64,000 nucleotides of DNA from Neobacillus mesonae (GCF_023715155.1 NZ_JAMBNQ010000001.1:372001-436000), one strand, 5' to 3'. Counted from the first letter of the stretch, positions 37,433 to 46,486 are shown. Numbers and translations are program-made. The notes: generated by a model not told the origin, from the sequence alone.

Positions 37433-37972
37433 ATGGATAATCATATCGAATTAGCAACTTTTGCGGGCGGGTGTTTTTGGTGTATGGTAAAGCCCTTTGA
37501 TCAACAGCCAGGAATTAAAAGTGTCATTTCCGGATATACAGGGGGAACCGTTGAAAATCCAACTTATCAACAAGTATGTTCCGGCACCACGGGACATTTC
37601 GAAGCCGTTCAAATAACGTATGATCCAGAAATATTCACTTATGAAAAATTACTAGAGTTGTTTTGGCAGCAAATTGACCCTACTGATGCCGGGGGACAGT
37701 TTTATGATCGCGGGCAGTCCTATCAAACAGCTATTTTTTATCATAATGAATTTCAGAAAAAATTGGCCGAGGAATCCAAGCAGAAGTTACAAGAAAGCGG
37801 CAAATTCAACAAGCCTGTCGTAACACCTATACTGCCGGCTCAAGCCTTCTATCCTGCAGAGGATTACCATCAAGATTACTATAAGAAAAATCCGGCTCAT
37901 TATGAAAGGTATCATGTCGGCTCTGGCAGGAAAGGTTTCATTGAAGCACATTGGAGTGATATTAAAAAATGA
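37433..37972 (+). CDS. msrA: Peptide methionine-(S)-S-oxide reductase MsrA
   Basis: A 179-residue MsrA with catalytic Cys14 in FAGGCFWCM and the GYTGG and EDYHQDYY motifs. It repairs S-sulfoxides of methionine. ATG 37433 with GGGGTG is preferred to the GTG two codons earlier. It overlaps msrB as ATGA, so both stereoisomers are covered by one operon. Confidence 0.95.
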   Translation: MDNHIELATFAGGCFWCMVKPFDQQPGIKSVISGYTGGTVENPTYQQVCSGTTGHFEAVQITYDPEIFTYEKLLELFWQQIDPTDAGGQFYDRGQSYQTAIFYHNEFQKKLAEESKQKLQESGKFNKPVVTPILPAQAFYPAEDYHQDYYKKNPAHYERYHVGSGRKGFIEAHWSDIKK

Positions 37973-38403
37973 CAAAAAAAGATAATGAACAATTGAAGAA
38001 AGAATTAACAGAAATACAGTTTGCAGTAACCCAGCATAATGCAACAGAACCCCCTTTTAGAAATGAATATTGGAATGAAAAGAGGGAAGGCATTTATGTG
38101 GATATTGTGTCAGGCAAACCGTTATTCAGTTCGCTGGACAAATTTGATTCAAGCTGCGGCTGGCCAAGTTTTACACAACCGATTGAAGAAAAAGAAATTG
38201 TTGAAAAAGCTGATTACAGCCACTTTATGGTTCGTACTGAAATAAGGAGCAAAACGGCAGATTCCCATTTAGGTCATGTATTTAATGATGGGCCAGGACC
38301 AGCAGGCCTTCGTTATTGCATAAACTCTGCATCAATGAGGTTTATCCCAAAAGAAGACCTTGAAAAAGAAGGATATGGAGAGTTTATGAAGCTGTTTAAA
38401 TAG
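37969..38403 (+). CDS. msrB: Peptide methionine-(R)-S-oxide reductase MsrB
   Basis: A 144-residue MsrB. SSCGWPSF and the catalytic Cys in [11 protein letters not shown] are visible. The paired CxxC zinc motifs of some MsrB forms are absent, as expected for the Bacillus type. It is coupled to msrA and followed by a terminator. Confidence 0.95.
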   Translation: MTKKDNEQLKKELTEIQFAVTQHNATEPPFRNEYWNEKREGIYVDIVSGKPLFSSLDKFDSSCGWPSFTQPIEEKEIVEKADYSHFMVRTEIRSKTADSHLGHVFNDGPGPAGLRYCINSASMRFIPKEDLEKEGYGEFMKLFK

Positions 38404-38407
38404 AAGT

Positions 38408-38431
38408 AAAGCCGCGTTATCGCGGCTTTTT
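38408..38431 (+). terminator. Terminator after msrB
   Basis: AAAGCCGCG/CGCGGCTTT stem with TTAT loop, then T2A. Confidence 0.85.
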
Positions 38432-38477
38432 ATTACGACTTTAGTCCGTTGAGCTCGCGATAGCGTGCGAAACAAAA

Positions 38478-39190
38478 AACCACCTGCTATGCGGGTGGGT
38501 GACAAGTGGTTAGACCAAACAAAAAACTCACTTTTTTCTATAATAGAGATTGTTCAAGCCTCTATAATTTAGAAAGGAAAGTGAGTTTATTGGCAAACAA
38601 AGCAAATAGTTTGGCACATACAAAATGGTTATGCAAGTACCATATTGTGTTCACTCCAAAGTATAGACGAAAAATAATTTACAATCAATATAGAAAGAGT
38701 ATAGGTGAAATATTACGAACGCTTTGTAACTATAAAGGTGTTGAAATAATAGAAGGTCACCTCATGCCAGACCATGTTCATATGTTGGTAAGTATTCCGC
38801 CCAAAATATCTGTTTCAAGTTTCATGGGATATTTAAAAGGTAAAAGCGCATTAATGGTTTTCGACAAGCATGCAAATTTAAAATATAAATTCGGAAATCG
38901 GCATTTTTGGGCTGAAGGATATTATGTGAGCACAGTAGGATTAAACGAAGCAACGATAAAAAAATATATCCAAGATCAAGAAAAACATGATATAGCATTA
39001 GATAAATTAAGTGTAAAAGAATATACAGACCCTTTCAAAGGGTAGCAAGTAATACCAATACCCTTTAAGGGGTGGCAAAAGCGGCAAAGGCAATAGAGGC
39101 TTGAATTAAATGAAAGCCAGCGCCTTTAGACGCTGGCCGGTAATATAGGCTTATAGCCGTTGTTCAAACCACCCGTTGGACGGGTGGTCA
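38478..39190 (+). mobile_element. IS200/IS605-family insertion sequence (tnpA only)
   Basis: A single-gene element of about 0.7 kb. Its ends are not terminal inverted repeats but subterminal hairpins: left CCACCTGC-tat-GCGGGTGG (38480-38498), right ACCACCCGT-tgg-ACGGGTGGT (39168-39188). This is the organisation used by Y1 HUH single-strand transposases. An internal hairpin GCCAGCG/CGCTGGC (39116-39137) ends the transposase unit. Exact boundaries cannot be set without an empty site. Confidence 0.75.
38590..39045 (+). CDS. tnpA: IS200-type Y1 HUH transposase TnpA
   Basis: A 151-residue transposase starting at TTG 38590 (LANKANSLAHTKW) with AGAAAGGAAAG upstream. The HUH motif lies in MPDHVHMLVSIPP and the nucleophilic tyrosine in FWAEGYYVSTVG, followed by the helix containing Gln (KKYIQDQ). 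It cuts and joins single strands at the element's hairpins. The frame appears intact, so it may be active. The frame start at 38506 lies in the left end hairpin region and is unlikely. Confidence 0.9.
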   Translation: MANKANSLAHTKWLCKYHIVFTPKYRRKIIYNQYRKSIGEILRTLCNYKGVEIIEGHLMPDHVHMLVSIPPKISVSSFMGYLKGKSALMVFDKHANLKYKFGNRHFWAEGYYVSTVGLNEATIKKYIQDQEKHDIALDKLSVKEYTDPFKG

Positions 39191-39271
39191 TGATTTTTGA
39201 ACTTTGGGAAATTTCAACTAGCCCATTTATCTGAAAATGTCACATTATTGTCAAAGTTCAAGGTGGGATTG

Positions 39272-39314
39272 TGTGATTTAAATCACTTAACCAGTGTGCT
39301 TTATTTCATATAAT
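39272..39314 (+). promoter_or_regulatory. Fnr/Crp-type box and promoter of hmp
   Basis: TGTGA-TTTAAA-TCACT (39272-39287) matches the Fnr box in all but one base. A perfect -10 TATAAT is at 39309-39314. With a start near 39321 the box centre falls at -41.5, the class II activator position. B. subtilis hmp is mainly ResD/NsrR controlled, so direct Fnr control would be notable. Confidence 0.65.
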
Positions 39315-39361
39315 TACCTATGGACACGATGAATATAGTGAAAACGTAAGGAGTGTTTATC

Positions 39362-40573
39362 TTGTTAGACCAAAAAACTATTGAAATTGTTAAATCAACC
39401 GTACCTGTATTAGAAGAACATGGAGAGAAGATTACCACAAGATTTTATCAGTTGATGTTTGGTAATCATCCCGAGTTATTAAATATCTTTAATCATGCCA
39501 ATCAAAAACAAGGAAGACAGCAAAGAGCTCTTGCAAGTGCAGTTTATGCAGCTGCCAAATATATTGATAACCTTGAGACAATTCTTCCAGTTGTAAATCA
39601 GATTGCACAGAAACATAGAAGCCTTGGCATTAAACCTGAGCATTATCCAATTGTCGGTAAACATTTATTATTGGCGATTAAAGATGTTCTAGGCGATGCT
39701 GCGACAGATGAAATAATGGATGCATGGGCTGAGGCCTATGGCGTCATTGCGGATGCCTTTATCAGTGTAGAGGCAGAAATGTATAACGAGGCTGCCAGCC
39801 AAAAAGGCGGCTGGGATGGATTCCGTCCATTTTTCGTTGATAAAAAGGTTGTTGAAAGTGATGTTATTACCTCATTCTATCTTAAGCCTGTAGATCATAA
39901 GCCAATTGCTGACTTCCAGCCAGGCCAATACATTAGTATTAAACTTGAAATAGAAGGAGAAAAATATACTCATATCCGTCAATATAGCTTGTCCGATGCT
40001 CCTGGAAAAGGCTACTACCGTATCAGTGTAAAACGTGAAGCTGGTACACCAAATCCTGATGGAACGGTATCTAACTATCTGCATGACAGTGTAGAAGAAG
40101 GTGAAATCCTTAACATAAGTGCGCCGGCAGGAGATTTTGTATTAGATACAAGTAAAAAAGGCCCTGTTGTCTTATTGAGCGGTGGTGTAGGTTTAACGCC
40201 AATGATGAGTATGTTAAAAACGTTGGTGGAAGTTCAGCCAGAACGTAAAGTAACTTTCGTCCATGCAGCGCAAAACGGAAATGTTCATGCATTGCGGGAT
40301 GAAGTAGAAGAACTTGCAAAACTGGATAATGTAACTTCTTATTTCTTCTACGATTCACCAACTGAAGAAGACCGGGAAAACCACCGCTTCGATGTTGAAG
40401 GATACGTTACCCGTGAATGGTTAGAGGAAAAAATAACGGATAAAGAGGCAGATTTTTACTTCTGTGGTCCATTCCCGTTCATGAAAGCGATGAATCGTAC
40501 TTTGACTGACTTGGGAGTAAATGAAGAACATATTCATTTTGAATTCTTTGGTCCAAAAGCAAGTTTAGTATAA
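39362..40573 (+). CDS. hmp: Flavohemoprotein, nitric oxide dioxygenase
   Basis: A 403-residue flavohemoglobin: a globin domain at residues 1-135 with the proximal His in QKHRSLGIKPEHY, then an FAD domain (RQYSLSD) and an NAD domain (LLSGGVGLTPMMSML). It converts NO plus O2 to nitrate. TTG 39362 follows AAGGAGTG; the frame start GTG 39353 overlaps that site. Monocistronic with a strong terminator. The IS200 copy ends about 170 bp upstream. Confidence 0.95.
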   Translation: MLDQKTIEIVKSTVPVLEEHGEKITTRFYQLMFGNHPELLNIFNHANQKQGRQQRALASAVYAAAKYIDNLETILPVVNQIAQKHRSLGIKPEHYPIVGKHLLLAIKDVLGDAATDEIMDAWAEAYGVIADAFISVEAEMYNEAASQKGGWDGFRPFFVDKKVVESDVITSFYLKPVDHKPIADFQPGQYISIKLEIEGEKYTHIRQYSLSDAPGKGYYRISVKREAGTPNPDGTVSNYLHDSVEEGEILNISAPAGDFVLDTSKKGPVVLLSGGVGLTPMMSMLKTLVEVQPERKVTFVHAAQNGNVHALRDEVEELAKLDNVTSYFFYDSPTEEDRENHRFDVEGYVTREWLEEKITDKEADFYFCGPFPFMKAMNRTLTDLGVNEEHIHFEFFGPKASLV

Positions 40574-40586
40574 TAGGCTGAAAGCC

Positions 40587-40629
40587 CTCCTTAGGCAGAA
40601 CTCCTAGTCCTGCCTAAGGAGTTTTTTTT
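40587..40629 (+). terminator. Terminator after hmp
   Basis: Perfect 12-bp stem CTCCTTAGGCAG/CTGCCTAAGGAG followed by T8. Confidence 0.9.
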
Positions 40630-40734
40630 GTGATTTTTAAGCCTTTTTTACCTTATATGTAAAGCTCAAAGTTTGATTCCACCGCTGTTTGTGATTAAAT
40701 ATAAGTAAGAAAAGGCTGGAAAGGATTGAGCTTT

Positions 40735-41511
40735 TTGAATAGGAATATGGTTCGTATGGTTACTGCAATTGCAGTATTCTTTTGCCTCCTATGGATTTTT
40801 GGACTTGGCTGGGCTGTGAAGAATTATTATGCCGGCAAACCCGATCAAGTTCCACAAAAAACAAATGTAACAAGTAAAATAGATAATAAAAAAGGATTGA
40901 ATGTTGTTGCATTAGGAGATTCTCTTACACGGGGAACCGGCGATGAAACTGGCAAAGGCTATGTAGGGGATTTAGTTGATGAAATAAAAGAAAAAACGAA
41001 AAAACCAGTCCAGCTGACAAACCTGGGTATTATCGGCCAAAGATCTGATCAATTAAAAAAGCAGATCCAACAAAAGGAAGTTGGAAGACAACTGGAGAAA
41101 GCTGATGTAATCCTGGTGACAATCGGCGGCAATGACTTGTTTCGGGGTGGACAAGGATTAATGGATTTTCAATCTAAAAATATTGCTGTGATTGAAAAAA
41201 AATATCTTTCTAATTTAAAGTTTATTTTTGAACAAATCCGCAGGAACAATCATAAGGCGAATGTATTTTTTGTTGGTTTATATAATCCCTTTATTGAGCT
41301 GGATCATGGGAAAGAAATGTCAAAGGTTGTCCGCCGCTGGAATTATGATAGTGCGGAAGTAAGTGCAGCCTTTCCAAAAATTATCTTTGTTCCAACATTT
41401 GATTTGTTTGAACTCAAAGTAAACGACTATCTGTATTCCGATAAGTTTCACCCAAATACAAAGGGATATAAGCTAATCGCAGAGCGTGTAGCATCATTGC
41501 TTACATGGTAA
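40735..41511 (+). CDS. Second GDSL-family lipase/esterase (YpmR paralogue)
   Basis: About 258 residues. It has an N-terminal membrane anchor (VTAIAVFFCLLWIFGLGWAV), no lipobox cysteine, and an SGNH hydrolase domain: ALGDSLTRG, GGNDLFRGG and SDKFHPNTKG. GGAAAGG at 40718-40724 fits TTG 40735; ATG 40747 is also possible. It is followed by an ABC transporter pair after 12 bp, so it may be the first gene of a three-gene operon. Confidence 0.85.
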   Translation: MNRNMVRMVTAIAVFFCLLWIFGLGWAVKNYYAGKPDQVPQKTNVTSKIDNKKGLNVVALGDSLTRGTGDETGKGYVGDLVDEIKEKTKKPVQLTNLGIIGQRSDQLKKQIQQKEVGRQLEKADVILVTIGGNDLFRGGQGLMDFQSKNIAVIEKKYLSNLKFIFEQIRRNNHKANVFFVGLYNPFIELDHGKEMSKVVRRWNYDSAEVSAAFPKIIFVPTFDLFELKVNDYLYSDKFHPNTKGYKLIAERVASLLTW

Positions 41512-41523
41512 GGAGATTCAGGT

Positions 41524-42438
41524 ATGGAGAAAAAAATCACATTATCTGTTAAAGATTTAAGAAAAGTGATTGGGCGGCGTGAAATTATTAAGGGTTTGAC
41601 TTTTGATTTACGTGAAGGAGAAGTATTTGGTTTTCTTGGACCGAATGGTGCAGGGAAAACAACGACCATACGCATGTTAGTGGGATTAATTAAACCCACT
41701 TCCGGAAGTATTCACATATGCGGTTATAATATTGCGGAGGATTTTCAAAAAGCGCTGAGAAACCTTGGCTGTATTGTAGAAAATCCAGAATTATATCCAT
41801 ATCTTTCCGGCTATAATAATTTGCTTCATTTTTCGCGTATGATTAATGGAGTTGGAGAGGAACGGATCAAAGAGGTCACCAAGCTTGTTGGCTTGGCTGA
41901 TCGAATTGATGATAAGGTTAAAACTTATTCCCTCGGGATGCGGCAGCGATTGGGAATTGCCCAGGCGCTTTTGGGGAATCCAAAAGTGTTAATACTGGAT
42001 GAGCCAACAAATGGATTGGATCCGGCTGGAATTCGTGAAATGCGTAATTTTATTCGTTTTCTGGCAGAAAAAGAAGGGTTAAGTGTCCTCGTTTCAAGCC
42101 ACCTGTTAAGCGAAATTCAGCTTTTATGTGACCGAGTGGCCATCATTACAAAGGGAACGATTATTAGGACTGACTCTGTCGAAAAATTATTATCCAATAG
42201 AGAAAGAATGGAATGGAGACTGGAGCCGTATCTGAAGGGGAAAGAGGTATTAAGCTCGCTGACTAAGATCGAAGAAAAAGAGGACGGGATGATTTGGACA
42301 GAATTTAATGAAGAAAAGATACCTCATTGGAATAAACAGCTTGTTGAAGCGGGGATTTCCGTCATGGAAATGAATCGAAAAATGCCGGTGCTGGAAGACT
42401 TATTCCTTGAACTAACCGGGGGTGAGACCATTGAATAA
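41524..42438 (+). CDS. ABC transporter ATP-binding protein (BcrA-type)
   Basis: A 304-residue ATPase: Walker A GPNGAGKTT, signature SLGMRQRLG and Walker B VLILDEPTNGLDP, then a C-terminal regulatory region of about 90 residues. It resembles ATPases of antimicrobial peptide or lipid exporters of the BcrA group. GAGATTC and AGGTATG precede it closely. It overlaps the permease gene by 8 bp. Confidence 0.9.
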   Translation: MEKKITLSVKDLRKVIGRREIIKGLTFDLREGEVFGFLGPNGAGKTTTIRMLVGLIKPTSGSIHICGYNIAEDFQKALRNLGCIVENPELYPYLSGYNNLLHFSRMINGVGEERIKEVTKLVGLADRIDDKVKTYSLGMRQRLGIAQALLGNPKVLILDEPTNGLDPAGIREMRNFIRFLAEKEGLSVLVSSHLLSEIQLLCDRVAIITKGTIIRTDSVEKLLSNRERMEWRLEPYLKGKEVLSSLTKIEEKEDGMIWTEFNEEKIPHWNKQLVEAGISVMEMNRKMPVLEDLFLELTGGETIE

Positions 42439-43411
42439 ATTAATTCAAAATGAAATGATGAAGCTGATTGCGAAGAAGCGGTTAGTTGTTATCGCCCTGA
42501 TTATCGGTGTTCTGGTGATTTTGTTTACATATGCTCAATATAAAGAAATCCAAACACAGCGGGAAAGGCTTGGCACAGACGATTGGCGCACAGCTGTGCA
42601 GCAGAACATTGTAGATATCACTAATCGGCTAAGCAGCAGCAGGATTTCTGAAGAATGGAAAAAGCAGCTAAAAATATCACTTCAGCAGCAGCAATATTAT
42701 TTAGATCATGATATCAATCCGGCTGAACCAGGTGCATCAACATTTATGCGGATATTTTTGGAAAACGCCATTGATATGTTAATCCCCTTAATGGTCATGG
42801 TCATTGCCAGTGACTTGGTATCATCGGAGTATAGTCAGGGAACGGTTAAACTTCTTTTGACCAGACCGGTTAAACGATGGAAGGTACTGCTAAGCAAATA
42901 CATAACCCTTTGTTTTGCCGTCTCCTTAATTGTTGCAATTGCAGGTTTCCTGTCTTACATCCTTTCGGGTGTAGTGTTTGGATATAAGGGCTTTGGCACA
43001 CCTATTTTAACAGGATTTAATATATCGGATGAAGCGTTGAATACAGCAAATGTGAAACTCTTAAGTCTGTGGAAGTTTTTATTAATGGATTTTGGGCTGG
43101 TTTGGTTTGTTGCCATTGTGGTCGGGACATTATCATTTATGCTGTCTGTCTTGATTCGAAGTACAGCAGCTGGAATGGGTGTCATGCTGGCAGCACTAAT
43201 ATCAGGTGCCATTTTAAGTAATATGGTATCCTCTTGGGAATCGGCGAAATACCTATTCATGGTCAATCTTAGACTGACGGATTATATGAAAGGTACAGCC
43301 CCTCCGATTGAAGGAATGAACCTATCGTTCTCCATGTCGGTTCTTTTGGTCTGGTGGGCTGCAGCCTTATTGGTATCATTTATTGTATTTACCAAAAGAG
43401 ATGTATATTAA
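42431..43411 (+). CDS. ABC transporter permease (ABC-2 type)
   Basis: A 326-residue membrane protein: one helix at residues 15-33 (VVIALIIGVLVILFTYA), a long extracytoplasmic loop rich in Gln/Arg, then five further helices. TTG 42431 behind GGGGGTGAG is chosen; the frame start GTG 42422 overlaps the site. Pairs with the ATPase before it. Substrate unknown. Terminator follows. Confidence 0.88.
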   Translation: MNKLIQNEMMKLIAKKRLVVIALIIGVLVILFTYAQYKEIQTQRERLGTDDWRTAVQQNIVDITNRLSSSRISEEWKKQLKISLQQQQYYLDHDINPAEPGASTFMRIFLENAIDMLIPLMVMVIASDLVSSEYSQGTVKLLLTRPVKRWKVLLSKYITLCFAVSLIVAIAGFLSYILSGVVFGYKGFGTPILTGFNISDEALNTANVKLLSLWKFLLMDFGLVWFVAIVVGTLSFMLSVLIRSTAAGMGVMLAALISGAILSNMVSSWESAKYLFMVNLRLTDYMKGTAPPIEGMNLSFSMSVLLVWWAAALLVSFIVFTKRDVY

Positions 43412-43413
43412 TA

Positions 43414-43447
43414 AAAAACTCCTTTCCAATTGTGGAAGGAGTTTTTT
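43414..43447 (+). terminator. Terminator of the ABC transporter operon
   Basis: AAAAACTCCTTTCC/GGAAGGAGTTTTTT stem and T-tract. Confidence 0.9.
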
Positions 43448-43562
43448 ATATTGGAAAAGTCACTAATTATTTTCAAAAATGGTAAATTTTTTAAAAAAAT
43501 TTGGGCAACCTAACTTCTTGTAGAGCAATTGAAACAGAAATTACATTGGAAAGGTGAGGAAC

Positions 43563-44084
43563 ATGAAGTTAAAAATACTCTTATTAGCGTTGGGTTTAGT
43601 TTTTTCAACCCAGGGGTTTGCTGTGGCACATGGAATGGCGCCTGATACTGATAGAGAACACCATCACAAAATGCATAAGGATTGGCAAGCCAAAATCAAA
43701 GCAAGGGAACAGCTGCTTCTTACCTGGGTTGATCAATATACTCCAGAGAAAAAAGAAGAGTGGACGAAGGCTTTGGCAGAAAAGAAAGAGCTTCACAAAC
43801 AGTGGATGAATCCGGAAAATGCAAAAAAACGAGAACAATGGAAAAAGGAAAAAGTCGAAAAGATGAAGGAATTAAAGAAATTATTAGAGGAAGGGAAGAT
43901 TACTAAGGAACAATTTATGAAAGGAGTCCATGGCGGCAAAGGAATGGCCCATTGGAAATCTTTCAAAGATTTAAAGACTGCTGTCGACAACAAAGATGAC
44001 AAACAAGCTAAGGAAATTTTAAACAAACTGCTGGTTCATTATCAAACACATAACGCTAAGATGAAGAAAATGCTTGCAGAATAG
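43563..44084 (+). CDS. Secreted, highly charged His/Lys-rich protein
   Basis: A 173-residue protein with a Sec signal peptide (MKLKILLLALGLVFSTQGFAVA, cleavage likely near residue 22). The mature part is almost wholly helical and charged, with a histidine cluster HGMAPDTDREHHHKMH and the repeat-like KKEEWTKALAEKKELHKQW / KKREQWKKEKVEKMKELKK. It may bind metal or envelope polymers (inference). ATG 43563 follows AAAGGTGAGG. No family recognised with confidence. Confidence 0.7.
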   Translation: MKLKILLLALGLVFSTQGFAVAHGMAPDTDREHHHKMHKDWQAKIKAREQLLLTWVDQYTPEKKEEWTKALAEKKELHKQWMNPENAKKREQWKKEKVEKMKELKKLLEEGKITKEQFMKGVHGGKGMAHWKSFKDLKTAVDNKDDKQAKEILNKLLVHYQTHNAKMKKMLAE

Positions 44085-44201
44085 AAATACATTGAAAGGT
44101 CAATCATTGTGATTGGCTTTTTCTATTAAGGTGAATAATGGAAGTGTAAAATCAAAAACAAGTGGGAAATGTAAGAAGGAAATATGATAGGAGGGGTCAG
44201 A

Positions 44202-44327
44202 ATGAAACGAAAAGCCTTAATGATGACAACCGCTGCACTAGGAGCCGCTTATCTACTGCGTAATGATAAATCTAGAAAAAAATTAATGAATCAATTCCAA
44301 GATTTTGCTGATAAAGCAAAAAGGTAG
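44202..44327 (+). CDS. Small cationic protein, 41 residues
   Basis: An ATG at 44202 preceded by GGAGGGG opens a 41-residue frame, MKRKALMMTTAALGAAYLLRND followed by a Lys/Arg-rich tail. A short hydrophobic segment (residues 6-19) may insert in the membrane. A strong terminator follows at once. Strong ribosome site, good start and own terminator make it credible despite its size. Confidence 0.65.
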   Translation: MKRKALMMTTAALGAAYLLRNDKSRKKLMNQFQDFADKAKR

Positions 44328-44331
44328 CCAC

Positions 44332-44372
44332 AAAAAACATCCCTAAAAGAAGCTTTTGGGATGTTTTTTTTA
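44332..44372 (+). terminator. Terminator after the 41-residue gene
   Basis: AAAACATCCC-t-AAAAG/CTTTT-GGGATGTTTT long stem, then T-rich tail; the complement also serves tatA from the other side. Confidence 0.85.
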
Positions 44373-44376
44373 TCAA

Positions 44377-44592
44377 TTATTTTTTCAAGTCAATGTTTTC
44401 TTTCTTTGCCTCTTGAACGTCGGATTTGATTTCCTCTTTAATATCGTCAGCAATTCCATCGGCTGCGCGCTTAAATTCACGAATAGATTTGCCGACAGCA
44501 CGTCCCATCTCCGGCAATTTATTGGGGCCAAAAACAATTAAGGCAACAACCAATATTAATATAAGTCCAGGAACTCCTATATTGGAAAGCAT
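44377..44592 (-). CDS. tatA: Orphan TatA-type translocase subunit
   Basis: A 71-residue TatA paralogue beginning [16 protein letters not shown], with the hinge [11 protein letters not shown] and an amphipathic tail rich in Lys/Glu. It resembles the tatA at 31213 closely in the first 45 residues but lacks a neighbouring tatC. AAGGAG lies before the ATG complementary to 44590-44592; the frame is open to 44622. Comparable to the unlinked TatAc of B. subtilis, which can combine with other TatC proteins. Confidence 0.9.
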   Translation of the reverse strand: MLSNIGVPGLILILVVALIVFGPNKLPEMGRAVGKSIREFKRAADGIADDIKEEIKSDVQEAKKENIDLKK

Positions 44593-44645
44593 GGTTTCAT
44601 CTCCTTGCCATACATACATCAAAACTATTATAACTTAAGGTTTCA

Positions 44646-45695
44646 TCATAAGACAAGGTTAGATTGTACATAGTGATATAAGAGCTTGGCTGTATTCTCG
44701 ATTGACGATTTATGGGTCCGTTCGAATGCATGAGATGAATCGATACCAGGACCGATAAGTCCATGAATGATATCTGCGCCTGAGCGGATGGCTGCAGATG
44801 CATCTGAACCATAGTAAGGATAAATATCTAGTTTGTATTCAATCTTATTTTCTTCAGCAAGCCGGACTAAGTGTTTGCGTAATTCATAATGATATGGGCC
44901 GCTTGCATCCTTCACACAAATTGAAACCGTATATTCATCTGTTGATTGACCATCTCCCATCGCTCCCATATCAACAGCCAAGTACTCTACCGTTTCCGGT
45001 GTAATATTGGAATTACCTCCATAGCCAATTTCCTCATTATTGGAGATTAAAAAATGGGTTGTATATGGCAAGGTAATATTTTCGGTTTTAATTTGTTTGA
45101 TCAATTGCAGTAAAATGGCCACGCTGGCTTTGTCATCTAAATGACGTGATTTTATATAGCCGCTTGATGTCACTTCAACCCGAGGATCAAATGAAACAAA
45201 ATCTCCGACTTCAATACCTAAAGCGCGCACTTCCTCAGCTGTATGTACTTTTTCGTCGATGCGGATTTCCATATTTTCTTGATTTCGCTCTTTTTTACCG
45301 GCATCTTTGTATACATGGACAGAAGTTTGATGCATGAGGATCGTTCCGGTATACTTTTTACCGCTGCTTGTTTCGATTTGGCAGTATTCCCCTTCAATAG
45401 AGTTATATCTAAAGCCGCCGATTAAATCTATTTTGAGTCTGCCGCTAGGTTTGATCTCCTTTACCATTGCACCGAGTGTGTCAACATGTGCAGTTAACAT
45501 CCGGTGTTTGCTGGAATCTTGTCCTTCCATCACAGCAATTAAACCGCCTTTATGGTTCCTTGTTGTTTTAATACTTAATTCTGAAAGAAATTTTTCAACG
45601 TAACGAATGACTTCATTCGTGTTTCCTGACGGGCTTGGTATGGAAACTAAATCGGTCAATATTTTGACTGTTTCCTCTGTACTTGGGTAAGGCAT
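44646..45695 (-). CDS. M42-family metallopeptidase
   Basis: A 349-residue cytoplasmic co-catalytic metallopeptidase. Metal ligands can be placed in AHVDTLGAMV, RHLDDKAS (bridging Asp), NNEEIGYGG (Glu-Glu) and AVDMGAMGDG; the final His is in SSHAFERTH. Family members form dodecameric aminopeptidases or deblocking enzymes; Bacillus homologues (YsdC, YtoP) were once called glucanases. AGGAGG-like site precedes the ATG. Confidence 0.92.
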   Translation of the reverse strand: MPYPSTEETVKILTDLVSIPSPSGNTNEVIRYVEKFLSELSIKTTRNHKGGLIAVMEGQDSSKHRMLTAHVDTLGAMVKEIKPSGRLKIDLIGGFRYNSIEGEYCQIETSSGKKYTGTILMHQTSVHVYKDAGKKERNQENMEIRIDEKVHTAEEVRALGIEVGDFVSFDPRVEVTSSGYIKSRHLDDKASVAILLQLIKQIKTENITLPYTTHFLISNNEEIGYGGNSNITPETVEYLAVDMGAMGDGQSTDEYTVSICVKDASGPYHYELRKHLVRLAEENKIEYKLDIYPYYGSDASAAIRSGADIIHGLIGPGIDSSHAFERTHKSSIENTAKLLYHYVQSNLVL

Positions 45696-45917
45696 AAACC
45701 TCTCCTCCTAAATATTATTTCTTTCTATTATACATCTAAGCTGAAATTTTCATGTTTAGAAAGGATTCATCGCAATTTTTTCTAACAGCTGCATAGGATA
45801 GGTAATGATTAAACTTCCGATGAATAAAATGATTAGTATTTGGAAATAGATGGGAGTATTCAAACTATTTTAAAAATAGATTGAAAATTGAAAGTGAAAG
45901 CAAGGGAGAGGGGAAAG

Positions 45918-46238
45918 TTGAACAGAGTCGAATTATACCAGCAGAAGCCGAAACCAACACCTAGGAAGGGTCTACTTCTTTTTCTCATGACCTGCATGAT
46001 TCTAGCAGCAGGGTTAACTATTTTGGGTTATTATTATCAAAATTCAATTAAAATTGATGCGCCTTCAGAGGAATTAGGAGAAAAAGTCGTCATCGACCTC
46101 CCAAATGGCCACAAGGTATATACGTATGAAAATTTAATTGTAGAAAAGGATGGAAAGATGTATTACAAAGGGGACCTTAATACAATGGATTTAACAGGAG
46201 GAACCATCTCATATGAAAATTGGAAGGATACGAAATAA
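45918..46238 (+). CDS. Small single-pass membrane protein
   Basis: A 106-residue protein with a short basic N-terminus, a membrane helix (GLLLFLMTCMILAAGLTILGYYY, about residues 19-41), and a small extracytoplasmic domain (VVIDLPNGHKVYTYENLIVEKDG...). TTG 45918 follows GAGAGGGG; the frame is open to 45888. Function unrecognised. Confidence 0.65.
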   Translation: MNRVELYQQKPKPTPRKGLLLFLMTCMILAAGLTILGYYYQNSIKIDAPSEELGEKVVIDLPNGHKVYTYENLIVEKDGKMYYKGDLNTMDLTGGTISYENWKDTK

Positions 46239-46452
46239 AATCCAACTTCAATTTATGAAGGGCTTCATCCACATTATTGGTCCGGGTGTATTGACTTTAA
46301 TATAAGCTGCTATAGAGCGTGTAAAATCCGATTGGATCCACTAAACCTCTGGTTACGCATTGGCGGGTTTTGCAGTATCTCATCAATCGGTCGAATGCAT
46401 CAGTCGATCCTTCACTGATCTTCCTTTTGCGCTAACGATTAAAGCAAAGCGG

Positions 46453-46481
46453 GGGCATATTGCCCGTTAAAGCGGGATAAA
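46453..46481. repeat. GCCCGTTAA(A/G)GCGGGATAAA dispersed repeat copy
   Basis: TGCCCGTTAAAGCGGGATAAA (46461-46481) recurs at 63366-63386 with one mismatch. Just before it, GGGCA-tat-TGCCC forms a hairpin. The gene-free stretch 46239-46528 otherwise shows only a convergent terminator. Confidence 0.6.
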
Positions 46482-46486
46482 TGTGC

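Noticed and set aside
43605..44026. Minus-strand and alternate-frame ORFs in the charged secreted gene
   Set aside because: Shadows of the Lys/Glu-rich codons (AAA/GAA) giving Phe/Ser-rich products without start signals.
44797..45603. Plus-strand ORFs opposite the M42 peptidase gene
   Set aside because: They are antisense shadows; the minus-strand frame carries all metal-binding motifs.
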